Shown: positions 1 through 12,335, counted from the stretch's first letter. The stretch is DNA of 64,000 bases from Ulota crispa (GCA_963920765.1 OY987247.1:1116001-1180000); one strand, 5' to 3'. Notes: generated by a model not told the origin, from the letters alone. Numbers and translations: made by a program.

Positions 1-1399
1 GCATATGGAGATTCATCTGAGCAGCTTGGAGATGAGATAGCAAGACTTGAAGCGGAGAAAATGGCAGATGACGCGGTTGCGGCAGACGCTGTAATGGAGG
101 CTCGTACACAGGAGGAGGTCAAGGCTCTTTTTGATGGGGAAATTGGAGCAGAGAAGAAGCAAAGAGAAAAGATTGAAAGGGAGTTGGAGGAAGTAAGAAC
201 CATGCTAGAAAAGGTTACATCAGAAAGAGAACTTGAGAAAGAAGATCTTCTGAAGAACCAGGCGACCGCTGAAGCTCAGAGTAAACTTCTGCTTGAAATA
301 CAGCAACGAGTTGATGAGCAACTGCAATCTCTAACGACTCTTCAAGTGGAAGTTTCTTATGAGAAAGATAGACTTGAAAAACTCAATGCAAAAGCCGAAG
401 AAGACCAGGAATCTGTTGCCAAATTGAAGATAGAAACTGAGGCAGAAAAGAAGTCACTGATTCTTGCAAGGTACAGCATAGATATACTTGAATATGTCTC
501 GTCATCTGGAAGTCCTTTTCTTTTTACATTTATGTCAATCACCAATTCAGTGATTCAAAGCCGGGTGTGTTGACTAGATCTACTTTATGCGGAATTGAAG
601 AGATTTGATAACAAACGAGGATGATAATACATCTTTCAGCTGTATAAGAGGTTGGTGCGATTGTCTGGAATTAATTTTTATATCTCGTGACAGTTAAAAC
701 TTAAAGACTCTATTGTACAATCTAGGATCTGTGGATTCTATGTTCATGTTTATTGCTCTATTAAAATAAGTGGTGACGTGTTCGTTCTTGTTTAGTAGAT
801 TATGGGCTGAGGAGGAAGCTGAGAAGGCACGGGCACACCACAAACTCCTTGATGAAGCTCGGCAACGATGGGCAAGTCGTGGGATTGACGTTACTGTTGA
901 CAAGTCTATCGACGAGAATAACATTCCTGGACCGAGTTGGCGCTTCAGTGGAGGTAATACTGAACTTGAAAAATTGCTACACCGTGCACCCATTCAAGAC
1001 GTTATGGATAAAGGGGAAGATTTGAAGACCAAAGTCAATAATACTCTGGTGCGATACTGGCATGCAATTTCGGAAGTGCTCAGCCGGATTTATCATAGGA
1101 TTGTGGAGTGGCTCAAGGCAATAAGGTGGAGGATATCAGAGCTGTCTCAGAATTCCATCACCTCCGTCAGTCAAGGGGTGCAGGATACGGGATTTACTAT
1201 TGTCGAATCGTTTCGTGGTGCACAGAGTTCTGTGTCGGGAAAGTTGCGTGGTGCTCAAAATTCAGTGTCAGAAACGTTTCGTGGTGCACAAAGTTCAGTA
1301 TCGGATATTTCTGCGGGTGCAGTAGACGGAACGAAGAGACTTGCTGATGGATGCAGAACTGAAATTGGAAAGATTGCACAACGCTTCAAGCGTGACTGA
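1..1399 (+). CDS. C-terminal part of an SLH-family-like plastid coiled-coil protein (5' truncated)
   Basis: Two exons are visible: 1-470, open from the first base and ending at an AG|gtacag donor (phase 2), and 799-1399, entered after gtag and ending in TGA. The joined frame reads LAR-LWAEEEAEKARAHHKL. The first exon is almost all charged heptad sequence (about 150 residues of Glu/Lys/Leu-rich coiled coil). The second carries a segment resembling the conserved 'RAW-EDEA..AR-HAR.L-EAR-RW...G..V.VD' region that I associate with plant SLH-domain plastid proteins, here WAEEEAEKARAHH, then DEARQRWASRGIDVTVD. Next comes a helical stretch and a tail with three near copies of RGAQ(S/N)SVS at about 1216-1305. 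The SLH domains would lie before the window, so the family call is by resemblance of the C-terminal part only. Role is unproven; relatives are thought to be plastid envelope or thylakoid proteins. Confidence 0.55.
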
Positions 1400-2639
1400 A
1401 TTTTGAATTTTGATTTTGATTTTGGCTCAGATCCACTATCGGCTGGCAACCTAGAGGATGCACGCAAACTTCTTCCGCAGGTGCGAGTGGTGTCCTGCCT
1501 CTCTTTGCCTGCGGGTCTACTTGAAATTGACTTGACAAACCTAGATTGCTGCATGAACCACAGGCCTGCTGAAATGGTGGTCTGTAGAATCTCGTTCGAC
1601 AGAATGTTAGGCCTGGGAAAGTTAGCTTTGTGGGGAAGTTAGTATTGCATGGTTGAGGATAGATTGATTTGCGGTGGTTTTTTTTGTGAACCAATACCTT
1701 CTTTGTAAACTTGTTCATCATTTTAGATGAGTTGTGTTTTGGACAACTTCGGAAAACTGAAACATTATCGAATGATGATTGCCGATAACAGTGTGTCCTG
1801 CTAGAAGTTGTTTTTGATGGCGGTAGTGATCAACCTCCCTCTTGTTACATTACGGAGTTTGAGACTCTGCGCTTTTCTTGTTACATTGCTGTCTGATGAT
1901 GGACCTGTGTATTCGGTCCTCCTGATTGTACCGTCCATTTACACCTAGAATCTGACATGCTATAACCTGATTTGACAATTTCCACATGTCAACTTGTGAG
2001 GAATGTGAGTGCCCTTACAGTCCGTTTGTAGGTGATGCACCAATATAAAGTACTCCATTATTGTTACCACCCCAATTGGTAGAGAACGTTTCAATAGTGC
2101 TCATTATACATCTGAATCTCATGAGTACTGATACATTTCATATTGGAATTGAAAGCAGAGGATTTTGGAATAGTCGGTATTCGTTGGCCATTTCTGTATG
2201 ATTTTGGGCAAAAATGATTCTTTTACTCATAATGTGTAACTTCATAATTTATAATCCGCCTGAGACATAGCTACATTTTAATTGCATTGTTATATTGAGT
2301 TGGCCAAAAAGACATCTAATATCTTTCATTTTTTGTTCCTGTTTTTAAAGAATTTGATAATTTGTTGAACCTAAATGTACATTGATGAAACGTTCTACGA
2401 AGTTGCAGCATAAAATGGAATCTGATATAGTCATAAGTTATTGACGAAGGATTTATTGTAGTTTTATTACAAGGACTCAATCAAGCCATTGAAGGATTGG
2501 AAAGGATAAAAGCAATCTCCTATTGTTCACAAAGGGATTTTCATAATATTCTTCCTTTGGTAAGGTTAATCCAAAATTATATGATGTTTGTGAGTTCAGT
2601 ACTGTCATAAACAAGAAATGATAATTTGGCAAGCCCTAC
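1400..2639. other. Intergenic, no gene seen
   Basis: AT-rich sequence after the stop codon. The first few hundred bases are GC-richer and probably include the 3' UTR of the upstream gene. I see no coding exon, RNA gene or clear repeat. Confidence 0.5.
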
Positions 2640-3527
2640 ATTACAGTACCCTTTAGAAACTCTTGCAACCCCTTTCTGAAGCCTTGCAAATGTTTTCCCT
2701 TATTTTCATTGTAAAAGTGATTCTATCAAAACTATCTTATCAAATGTATTGCTTTATAGAACCTTCACCAACATATGAAATTTCAATGTCTACAAATAAA
2801 GATTTTGCTTTTGGTGAATTATTTTATCTTATTTTCTTAGCTTCAAATAAAAATTATTTGAGAAATATATGTGATGATTTTTGAACATTTGATTGCACAA
2901 ACATATAGAAAATGTCATTGTTCACATCTTTTGTATTACAAAGATGCACACTATGTAGGTAGAATTTTCCTCTATGTGGTTATAAAGCTTATAACGTGTT
3001 TTCCAATTTTTTTTCATAAAAATTTAAGGCCAAGGAAGTCAAACTCATGTTATAGTAGGCTTCTACATTACTATAGCTTTCTAATGATACCCTATTTGAC
3101 TATGTTCATCCAAGTTTTAGCTTACTATAACATGAGTTTGATTTCCATAACCTCAAATTTGTACAAAAGAAAATCAGAAACACATAATAGCCACATAGAG
3201 GAAAATTCTACCTACATAGTGTGCATTTTTGTAATACAAAAGATGTGAACAATGACATTTTCTATATGTTTGTGCAATCAAATGTTCAAAAATCATCACA
3301 TATATTTCTCAATTAATTTTATGTGAAGCCAAGAAAATAGAATTATTCACCAAAAATAGAATTTTTATTTGCAAACATTGAAATTTCATATATTGATGAA
3401 GGTTCTAAAAAGCAATACATTTGATAAGATAGTTTTGATAGAATCACTTTTACAATGAAAATAAAGGAAAAAATATGCAAAGCTTCATAAAGGGGTTGCA
3501 AGAGTTTCTAGAGGGTATTGTGCAATG
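2640..3527. repeat. Foldback element, about 890 bp
   Basis: Two long arms (about 2640-3060 and 3118-3527) are inverted copies with scattered mismatches and small indels. The outer ends read ACTCTTGCAACCCCTTT at about 2658 and its complement AAAGGGGTTGCAAGAGT at about 3493. The inner ends share AACTCATGTTATAGTA and its complement TACTATAACATGAGTTT around a short spacer. No transposase is encoded; short open frames inside are arm sequence. Mobile origin is inferred from the structure. Confidence 0.75.
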
Positions 3528-4183
3528 ACCAAAAAGCACGAGTTATTTAATTACCAAATACTCTATAGAATTTAAATAATTTTCCATGTTACAAAGAAAT
3601 ATTTACACTTGTTGAAGTATTGTTATTACAATGAATTTGGTTCAAAAATGTATGTAAATTCAATTCTAAGGCACCACTTTTATTGTCAAGTGTAAACATA
3701 TTTTAATGTAACTACACCTAGTTAGAAACATAATTGCAAATCCAATTTATAAAACAAACTTTCACAAATCTTTTGTCTAAAATATATGCCTCTCATCCAT
3801 AAATGGCAAAGGTCAATTACATGCATTTTCATAATGGACGTTTTAAAAACCACAACACTCATGCAATGATCAAAATTCTACTTTAATATTTCTTGGAGTC
3901 TTGTTTAGTTGAACAAAAACCAAATTGCTCTGGTAATAACCATGCTAGAATGCTTATTTAAAGTTTTTTTTTGTCTAACCACCAATCAAACGTAAATAGA
4001 CTTCATGTATGATTGATTTTGCTTTTCTTTTGTTTAGATACATAATGAACTTCATGTATGGTTGTTTCTTTGCTACACAAAGCATAAAATTGGTAGGTAG
4101 GTGATTGATGCCAATGCCACTTGAACCTATGGTATTAATTAATAAAGCATAATGAGGGGTTGTCTCACATCATTGATCCACAT
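3528..4183. other. Intergenic, no gene seen
   Basis: AT-rich sequence with no supported exon, RNA gene or inverted repeat. Confidence 0.4.
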
Positions 4184-4500
4184 AAGGTAGGAACACCCAT
4201 AAGCGTCAGTGTCTCCATAATCGTCACCTTTGAAATCTTACAAAATTTGTGGAAATAAATAAATGTAATTACAAGGATGTACAGCATGTGAACATGAAAT
4301 CTTGAAAGTGGTTATGGGTACAATGGCAATTTGGTCTTTAAAAATTCACAACTTATTCTCAAAGTATCCAAATAATAAATTTGAAAGTGCAAACTCAATA
4401 TTTTTTCTGTTCCTAATAGGATCCTATAATTTACTAGCTGTTTATTAATAGTCATCATGTTCAAAACCCTTAGTTTGACGCTTACGGGTGCTCCTACCTT
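4184..4500. mobile_element. MITE-like element, copy 1 of a direct pair
   Basis: A 317-bp unit with inverted ends: AAGGTAGGAACACCCATAAG at the left and CTTACGGGTGCTCCTACCTT at the right. It is non-coding. A second copy in the same orientation lies at 4685-5046, and a related terminus (AAGGTAGGAGG) occurs at 34955-35280. Confidence 0.65.
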
Positions 4501-4684
4501 ACAACACGCATGAAATGAGTTGTAAGTACTTTGACAACAAATAGTAATTAAGAAAAGCACCAAAATAATCAAGATACTTGCAATCTCTAATATATTATTT
4601 TTGGATGCAATCTCTAATATATTATTTTTGGATAAGAGTAGCTACTGTCAACCATAATACAAAAACACCATAAAAAGGTGAGTT

Positions 4685-5046
4685 AAGGTAGGAGCACCCA
4701 TAAGTGTCAGTGTCCCCATAATTGTCATTTCTGAAATCTTAGAAAATCTGTGGAACTGAATAGATGTAATGACAAGAATATACAATATGTGAACATGAAT
4801 TCTTAAAAGTGGTTATGGGTGCAATGGCAGTTTGCTCTTTAAAAATTTGTTACTTATTCTCACAATACCCAAATAATACATTTGAAAGTGCAAACTCATT
4901 TTCTTCTCACAATACCCAAATAATACATTTGAAAGTGCAAACTCATTTTCTTCTGTTCCTAATAGGATCCTATAATTTGCTAGTTGTTAATTAATAGTCA
5001 TCATGTTCAAAACCCTTAGTTTGACGTTTATGGGTGCTCCTACCTT
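4685..5046. mobile_element. MITE-like element, copy 2, with internal duplication
   Basis: Clearly homologous to 4184-4500 along its whole length, with ends AAGGTAGGAGCACCCATAAG and TTTATGGGTGCTCCTACCTT. It is longer because a 47-bp segment is exactly duplicated in tandem (4861-4907 and 4908-4954). Two direct copies 184 bp apart suggest tandem duplication or paired insertion. Confidence 0.7.
4861..4954. repeat. Exact 47-bp tandem duplication
   Basis: Two identical 47-bp units, each starting CACAATACCCAAATAATACA, lie back to back inside the second MITE copy. The sister element at 4184-4500 has one unit, so the duplication arose after the copies separated. Confidence 0.85.
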
Positions 5047-5770
5047 CATCTCCAGTACTCTAGAACATTAGGACACCAAAGACCTACAAGAAAATTACAA
5101 AACACCGGTTGCACAGAACCATGGAGCACAGAATTTCTGTAGGGCTACTCAAAAGCCTCGGCAATTGCTCAATCATACTCAACCAACCTCTCTAAACTAC
5201 CAAACACAAACGTGGCATGGACGGAAAAATAGCGAAAAAGCAAAGTGTAGCATTAATTGGAAGCTCATCACTTTGTATACATACCAAGGAAAATAACGAA
5301 AGAAAATCTCATCGACAAAGTAGACTGCACTCAAAACCATAAGAAAACTTGATCCCACCTCCTCTAGTGACACTTGATCACATCAACAACACTTGATATT
5401 CGTACACTTAGTAGCACTTCTTAGCAAGGGGAGTAAACATGCCACTAGTAATCCAACAGCCTCTCACTTTGATTGAGCGTGAGACTTCCATACAAACTGA
5501 AAAAAAAAACTTCAGAATTTGATCCAAAAAGCTTTGGTTCTCGTTACCCGAGATCTCCCAAAAAAACACACTAAAATGCTTGAGTTGATGCAAAGTGGTG
5601 TCAAAGGACTAGAATACAAAGTATGTATCTGGGTAGGAATTGCAATACAATGGAGTGAAAGGGAATTAAGAGTTTACAAGTGACATCGTAGAAGTCATGT
5701 GGTACGGAATCACCAGCTTCGACAATGCTTACAACAAGCAGCTACACTACATGAGAGGCTCGGTCCCTGT

Positions 5771-6196
5771 AACACTTGCTCCGTCCGGAGCCAACAAAAG
5801 CAGATATTCCATATATATAACCTACTGAGAAATGAGCTAACGTGCTTGAACAAAAGAAAAAGCTACTGGTTTTTCTTTTCAGCAAACTAAATTAGCTAAA
5901 GGCGTACGTTCATGAGCCCAAGCCAAAGTTTCAATAAGTTCTACACAATCAACACCTCCGTCACCTTGATAAATAACATCTTCTGGCCAAACATCTTTTA
6001 GATATTTTTCCAGTAGTTATTTTAGGTACTATTACATGTAGTGTAGGTTTAGCTGTTTTAGAACCCTCTATGATTGGTGAGCCAGCAAGTCCTTTTGCAA
6101 CTCCATAAGAAACACTTGCTCCGTCCACAGCCAACAAAACCAGATCAGGGTTTAGGGTTTAGCACTTGCTCGATCCGGAGCCAACAAAAGTAGATA
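5771..6196 (+). repeat. Three dispersed copies of a 36-bp motif
   Basis: The motif CACTTGCTCCGTCCGGAGCC followed by AACAAAA recurs at 5771-5806, 6111-6146 and 6161-6196 with one to four differences. The last two are joined by a short GGGTTTAGGGTTT telomere-like tract. No coding frame is shared. Function unknown. The rest of 5047-6357 holds no gene I can support. Confidence 0.6.
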
Positions 6197-6357
6197 GGGT
6201 TTAACGGTTTAGGGTTGAGTACCGGCTGGTTAGGAATCGCAAACATTCGACACTGGTGCGGCAGGGGTTGCTGGCCATGCGAGAAGAAGTGCAAGAGGCG
6301 AAGGAGATGCAGAGAGTGTCGTTCGAAAATGCTTTGAGGATTAGGGCTTACACGGGC

Positions 6358-6777
6358 TTAAGGGCTCTTGAACAAATTGCGTCGGGCCAAGAGGCGAGAC
6401 ACGGGAGGAGTGAGGGCGACGGTGATGGGGATGCGGATGGGCATGAGCGCCTTGTTGCACAGAAACGCCAGCGCCAGCGCTCCGCCTCCTGACACGGCCG
6501 CGTGCACCGCCGACTGCCGATCCTCGTCCTTGGGGACTGGGCCGTCGCCCGTCGCCACCGCCTCGTACTTGTGGATGTCGTCGGCCTCCTCTTTCTCCAT
6601 GCTGGCGCTGTACAACCCCATCCTTTGCAGCACCGCCCCCACGTCCACGTTGTTCTTGATCGCTACGTAGCACCCCGTCACCGATACCGCCGACACCGTC
6701 AAGTGCACCCCCACCGCCACTTTGCCATACTTGGCCACCAGCTCCTTGAATCCTGCCACTGACAGCGCCCCCGCCAT
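6358..6777 (-). CDS. FAM210/DUF1279-family small membrane protein
   Basis: An intronless 139-residue protein starting MAGALSVAGFKELVAKYG. The start was chosen because it is the first ATG directly before the conserved domain; an in-frame ATG further upstream (6930) would read only the low-complexity CCTTCAAAC repeat. The conserved features are the N-terminal LVAKYGKVAVGVHL segment with a hydrophobic helix (about residues 19-40), AIKNNVDV, and a C-terminal block AFLCNKALMPIRIPITVALT followed by PPVSRLLARR, a second hydrophobic helix. This order matches DUF1279 proteins of plants and animal FAM210A/B, which are organellar (mostly mitochondrial) membrane proteins. Between them lies a charged linker (about residues 60-85). 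The biochemical role in plants is not established. A short 3' overlap with an unsupported plus-strand frame is ignored. Confidence 0.85.
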   Translation of the reverse strand: MAGALSVAGFKELVAKYGKVAVGVHLTVSAVSVTGCYVAIKNNVDVGAVLQRMGLYSASMEKEEADDIHKYEAVATGDGPVPKDEDRQSAVHAAVSGGGALALAFLCNKALMPIRIPITVALTPPVSRLLARRNLFKSP

Positions 6778-6819
6778 CGCCTCCTCAATCTCCCCTCCCT
6801 CACAAAAACCGCTACACAC

Positions 6820-6948
6820 AAAACCCCTAAAACCCTTCAAACCCTTCAAACTCTCAAACCCTAAAACCCCTTCAAACCCTTCAAACCCTTCAAACCATTC
6901 AAAACCCTTCAAGCTCTTCAAACCCTTCAAACTCTCAAAACCCTAAAC
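6820..6948. repeat. CCTTCAAAC / CCCTAAA minisatellite
   Basis: Degenerate tandem units of about 9-10 bp (AAACCCTTC, AAACTCTC, AACCCTAA) fill the region just upstream of the FAM210-like start codon, so on that gene's strand it lies in the 5' UTR or proximal promoter. Several units equal the plant telomere repeat CCCTAAA. Confidence 0.75.
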
Positions 6949-6950
6949 CC

Positions 6951-9165
6951 TGGGTGAACTTGCTCACTCGCTCCGAAACCTGTCGAATCCGAACAACTAT
7001 CAATAAGATGCGCAAAAGCAACACGGATCACGATCCCAAGCACAGATCCTCGAGCGGGATTTTAGATGTAAAAGGATTTGGAATTCCCGGTTATGTCGGA
7101 GAAATCTGCCATAGCTTGCAATGGACTACGGCCAAGCAATCCCGTGAGCTCAAGAGACAAAAACAAGCTAAGATTCTGAGTGGCAAACAAATGTACGAAG
7201 AAATGGGAACGAGGAACTGAAGGTTGGGCTGTTGCGATGATCGAAACCCTAATTGCTAAAACCCCCAGAACTTGACACCCGATGTGCAAATGTAATGAAG
7301 GAACGTGAGCTGGTTCCTTGCAAACTTTGTATTTCACTTTTTGGAACTAATATTTCCTTTTGCATTAGAGCATGAACAAATGCTAAGAATCTTTTGAGAA
7401 AGTTGAATGTATTTTGTTGCTGTTATTTGGAATTCTCCGTTCTTTATATACAACTTTGGGTGTTAAGCTTCTAGAAGAAGCTATCATTGTGTAGGTTTTG
7501 GTTTATTAGGATAAAGTCGATGAATTTCTTGTACTTTTGTGGCATGTTGATTAAATTTGTTGTTGGTTATCATGACTGCTCATTGATGTCGTATTCACAA
7601 GAATGAATAAAATATTCTAGCTTGCCATATCTGTGCCATGCATGAATCTAATACTTTTTCCACCTCATACTCTTCATAGTTATCGACTTCGATGAAAGGC
7701 GGCAGTAGTTGCATTTTGCCCAATACATTTGATTCTTTATATGGTTCATTTCATTCAAGACCATTTTTTGAAGGTCTAAATTTAGAACCCAATTCAAGTG
7801 ACAGTAGATGTTTTTGGTTTTTTTTCTGAAACATCAATCATTTACAACTTCTTATATTGCCCTACCATAAATACCTAGAGGAAGAGCCCTTGGAAAACAA
7901 GAAACTCAAACTTTTAACTCAAAATGAGAGCCCTAAATTGTAGACTTGAACAATCCATTGCAAGGTCTTGAACAACCTTGATGCTTGTAATAGGATTAGT
8001 GATAGCTTGGCAGGAGGCCTAGGTGCATGATTGAATGACATGTGCCTAAATGCCATTGGTTTCCAGCGGATGGTTGGGACTTGGCTAGTTTGTTGAGAGA
8101 TTTTATTAGAGTCGCCACGCCTTCTTAGCTCGGCTAGGATAATCCCTTGATTTTATTAGTGCATATTCTTTCTTGACTTTTTTGTATAATCTTGCTTATA
8201 TACCTTTATGAATATATATATTTTACACCTAAGTTTCATTGATTCCATCATACAAAAAGTGTGATTTTTTAAAAGTCAAGCACTGATTTGGATGATTGAA
8301 AAGTTCTTGTCAAAAAAATCCACTGTACTTCTTTGTTCATTGTCTAGATTTGGGATATTGAAGAACTAAGGGGTGAACCTTTGCTTCGTCAAAATGGCTA
8401 ACAAAAGCCCCATGTCACACAATCAAGCCTTGTAATTTGGTACTTCAAGTTACCTCTTGGAATCAGCACAAGTTGGCTAGCATCTTTGTAAGGTAATGGC
8501 ATCTAAAAATTACACTATTTTTTAGTCCTACTATTTCCATAGTCAAATGACAAAAAGAATTGATGAGATTGTGAAGAGAGCTCAAATGAAATGATTTTGT
8601 AATTTTCCACATTCTAGTATTATTTTACAAATTTACAAATTTGAAAACATAGAATAGTCTACACATAAGCTTAGGCTTACCTATTAATGGACATCAAAGC
8701 ACAAAACGTCTCATATTTCTTGGTTGCAAAAAAAACTCCTCACCTCCCATTAGTTGCTTTTGAAAATTTGTGGTGGTTTAGGATCACACATGTTTTCATT
8801 CAATGCCACTTTTTAAGGTGCTAGAGGGCAAACAATGTTGCAAATAGGTGCCTTTACCTAATTTTGCTTTTTTGTTTTGTCATCCAATTCAACAACTTTT
8901 CTAGTTTTAACTTTTGTATTATATTATCTTGTTTTTTTCAAGTAGCAATGTTGCATTCCAAATGCACACATTATCTACAATATGTGTTTATATGTTATTT
9001 GGTTGGATTTTGATTGTAATAGTGTAGTGCAAAAGATGACATGACTTGGATAGGCTTCAAGGTGATGCCTCCTCATTGGCTCAACGGACAAACTATAAAG
9101 AAGAGGGAACCATCCAAGAGCTTCATCCATTTAATGAATTTTTTTCCTTATTTTTTAATTTGGCT
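6951..9165. other. Intergenic, no gene seen
   Basis: Mostly AT-rich. 6951-7260 is GC-richer and has short open frames on both strands, but none shows a family motif or splice structure I trust. Confidence 0.4.
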
Positions 9166-9169
9166 TTGA

Positions 9170-9801
9170 CCCCTAAATGCCCAAGCCCTATCTAGGCTTC
9201 TTGGATTTTCCATGAAACTAAATAGTCAATCAACCTTTTCATAAATTCCATCAAGTTTTTTTCAATTGTAACCATACAAATTTAAACTAACATGTTAGAG
9301 ATTACATGGGAAAAGAAAACACAACAATATCACTTATTGTTTGAAAGATTATAACGTTTGAACATGAGGGTGTTAAAAGTGCAAAAGTGACTTAAAGCTT
9401 TCTAATCCTCATTTCACATGTCAAATATGAAAAGTTGGTCACTAAAATTTTATGAAGATTAAGGTCATTACATGTCTAATTCTAATCAATCTATGGTTTT
9501 AAAAATCTACTCCTACATTTGTTTAAAATAGATTTCTAATGTGGATTTTTCTCCAAGCTCTAGTGTATTGAAGGCTCATTTTCAAGATCTTCCTACACTA
9601 GAAAACTCAAGATAGCAATGGACACCCTTGTACGAAATCTTGCATCAACTTTCATTTTCAAAATCAGATTTTTGATGTTGAAAGTAGACTTCAAAACAAA
9701 CTTATATTGAAAAAAAAATACAGAAAATAATGATTTGATAAGGTTAATTCATCTTCAAAGTTTTGTAAAGACCAAAATCTGGTCGCTTGGGCATTTAGGG
9801 G
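9170..9801. mobile_element. TTAA-type element P1 (632 bp)
   Basis: The ends are inverted: CCCCTAAATGCCCAAGC at the left and GCTTGGGCATTTAGGGG at the right. The left flank is TTGA (9166-9169) and the right flank TTAA (9802-9805), so the presumed target site is one base off on the left. It is non-coding and shares its termini with at least ten other elements in this window. Confidence 0.65.
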
Positions 9802-9805
9802 TTAA

Positions 9806-10787
9806 TATGTCAAACTAGAAGGTTTTTTTGGGTCTCAAGATGAAGAGCCTCAGTTGGAAACTTTATTTCAACTGCTGGATTAACCTCTTTTCCCGCTGGG
9901 TCTTACACCGCAGCATGAGCGTCTATACACATGATTATTTAAAACCCAACACAAAGCTATGGCAAGTTCACGTTCTATAGTACAAGAGTCCCATTTGTAC
10001 ACATCAACCTTTCGCAATCATATATGAATTTGCAGTGCAATTGTTCAATATAGGCGTTCTGGTTGTACAGCGAGATGCCAGCTGCAAAGATGGTCAATAA
10101 ACCATGGAAACCATACATCCGAGGTAAAAAAAGTAACACACAACCACCACACAGAAAGAACCGAAAACTGGAAAAAAACCAAATATGTAACTTTCAAACC
10201 TCTTGAACATCTGAAGTGACACTGTACATGTACAATGCCTTGGGCACTTGCCACATTGTCATTGACTGTAATACTTGATGTACATTCGAACTATATAACA
10301 GTACAGAACTTGGGAAACCCAGGTGGTAAAATAGTAGAGGTTTGAGTGCACACAAATCATGTACACCCCAGTTTTACGTTTCAAACATTAAAGAATGGAT
10401 ACCAAAATCAAATCACGATGAACTCAGGCAAAACCAAGCAATCACAACCTCCACCAACAAAAATAATATTTTCAAAGAATCTGAAACACCAGCATCCAAA
10501 ACTAGACTGCCACAACTAGCAAGTCGATCCTAGCCAAAATTTGTTCTCTCAAGCAAACCGACAATAACCAATACTATGAACACGGGGAAACTAAAACTCA
10601 ACAACCAGCATTTCCACATACCGGTATAGTGTAGATGAACATAGAAACATCGGCATTTTGCCAAATCTGAAATCCACCAGAGTAAAAGAAAAAAGCCTTC
10701 AAGTTACAGAAAACGGGTACTCGTATCTAAGATCGGTAACCTCTTCGATGTACAAAGAAAATGCCTGTAGAATGTAGTGAGCGCTAC
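9806..10787. other. Intergenic, no gene seen
   Basis: Moderately AT-rich single-copy-looking sequence. It lies downstream of the proline-rich gene on the minus strand, so the part nearest 10788 probably contains its 3' UTR. Confidence 0.4.
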
Positions 10788-12335
10788 TTACAGGGGCACT
10801 CCAGGGCCCGGGAAGTTAGGGGGACTGGAAGGGATGTCACCTGGCGTGGGAGGACCGGGAGGAGAACCGGGCCCGGGACCAGGGCCCGGCGACGGCGTCG
10901 AGGGTGGGGAGCCGGGGAACGGCGGAGGCGATGGGCCGGGCACCCCCGAGGGGCCGCCCGGCTGCGGCGTCTGCGGAGGCGTTACTGGGGGCGGTAGCGG
11001 AGCCTCCCCAGGCGGGCGGATCTGCATGTTGGGAATAGGGATGGACGGCGCGGCATCGGGCGGCAGCACAGGCTTGGCCTGCGGCGGAGGCATTGGCAGG
11101 GGGAGGCCCGGGGGCGGGATGATGATGGAGTTGGGAGGCTGGATGGGCGGCCCGCGCGGCACCTCGCCCGCCATCATGCGGGGGGCGAACTCGGGCGGAA
11201 TTTGTGACGGCGCTGGAAACTCCGACGGCGACGGCGACACACCAGGGAAGGGCGACGGGGACGGGATCTCCACGGGGACCGAAGGAATGGGGACCTCGGG
11301 GGGGCTGATGCTCGGGATCTCGGCGGGTGCCGGAACTGGAAACTCGGGACCTTTGGTCGGAGGCTCCAGCTCGGGGAACGGCGATGGCGGGACCTCGGTT
11401 GGGACCTGGGGCACTTCCGTCCCGGGGGTGCCGGGCGCCGGGGCCTCGCTAGGGGTGGTGTCGGGTCGGAACTCCGGGAACGTCACCGGCGTCGGATTCT
11501 CGGACGGCGTGGGCAGATTCGGGTCCGGCACCGACGGCGTGGGGTTGATGGACGGCGTGACGTCGGGGTTGGGCTCGATCTGAGGACGGATTATGGACGA
11601 CACATCGTGCCGGTAGATTAACGCCGAACTCGGTTGGAAGCGATCCGGGACGACGAAGTGGTGGAAGTCGTAAGCGCACACCGACGGCCGCTCCGCCACG
11701 GCCAACTTGGCTGTCACGGCAGAGCGGGAGCTGCTCGCCCGGTGAAGACGCGTCGTCCTCCTCCGCGCTGGCGACGCGAAGACGACGCCCGTCTTGGTCG
11801 CAACGTACTCGGAGCACGGAGCTGGTAGCTGCTTCCACAAAATAGGTTGCGCGGTGCACACTCTGCAAGGATCAGAAAATCTCCAACTCAATAGCTGGTT
11901 GCACATAAAATGCCCGCTGCTGCTCCAATTTCACGCAATTTCACGTATACAAGAAATTGTGAAGGAAAACAACGTATTCAACCCTCTTTAAAATCACATC
12001 AATATTCCTCACATATTCAAAATGCGACCCTAGAAAGGAGAGATCAAAGCGCACGAGAGTAGAGTGTAACCCTAAATACACGGCTCAAGAGACGAAGATG
12101 ATACTGCATTGTAGCAAAGCCTCGAATTGCCCGAAATCAGAAAATGCTGAGGCACACACGCTTCATACCCGCATTCGTAATGGTTGTCGGTACTCGCATT
12201 AACCAACACTAAAGCAAACCCTCAACACTCTCCCACTACGAGATAACACTGATTGGCCATGGAACAGAGTGTGAGTCGACCGAGAAAGCAAAGCGGCGCA
12301 ACGCAGAAGTGAGAAATTTACCTGAGGGACGCCAT
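10788..12335 (-). CDS. Proline-rich protein, two exons, possibly plastid-targeted
   Basis: The body of the protein (10788-11862) is open and strongly GC-rich. I join it to a 14-nt first exon at 12322-12335 (ATGGCGTCCCTCAG, then gtaaat) through a 459-bp intron ending ttgcag. This gives MASLRVCTAQPILWKQL and a total of about 362 residues. The alternative is an ATG at 11906 in the same exon, which has a poorer N-terminus. Residues 1-90 are rich in Ser, Ala, Arg and Thr with few acidic residues, like a plastid transit peptide. From about residue 100 the chain is PxP, PSP, PPP and PGPGPG repeats to the end, with about 40% proline. No signal peptide or extensin SPPPP-Tyr motif is seen, so a wall glycoprotein is less likely. 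The product is not recognised and no function is assigned. Confidence 0.5.

Noticed and set aside
2871..3248. 125-codon frame in the foldback element
   Set aside because: It runs through both arms and the spacer of an inverted repeat; no protein motif.
6256..6492. Plus-strand 78-codon frame before and over the FAM210-like gene
   Set aside because: The first 40 codons look protein-like, but the rest reads antisense to a recognised gene and no continuation by splicing was found.
10777..11583. Plus-strand 268-codon glycine-rich open frame
   Set aside because: It is the exact antisense of the proline-rich coding region; GGN glycine codons are the complement of CCN proline codons. No independent motif or start context.
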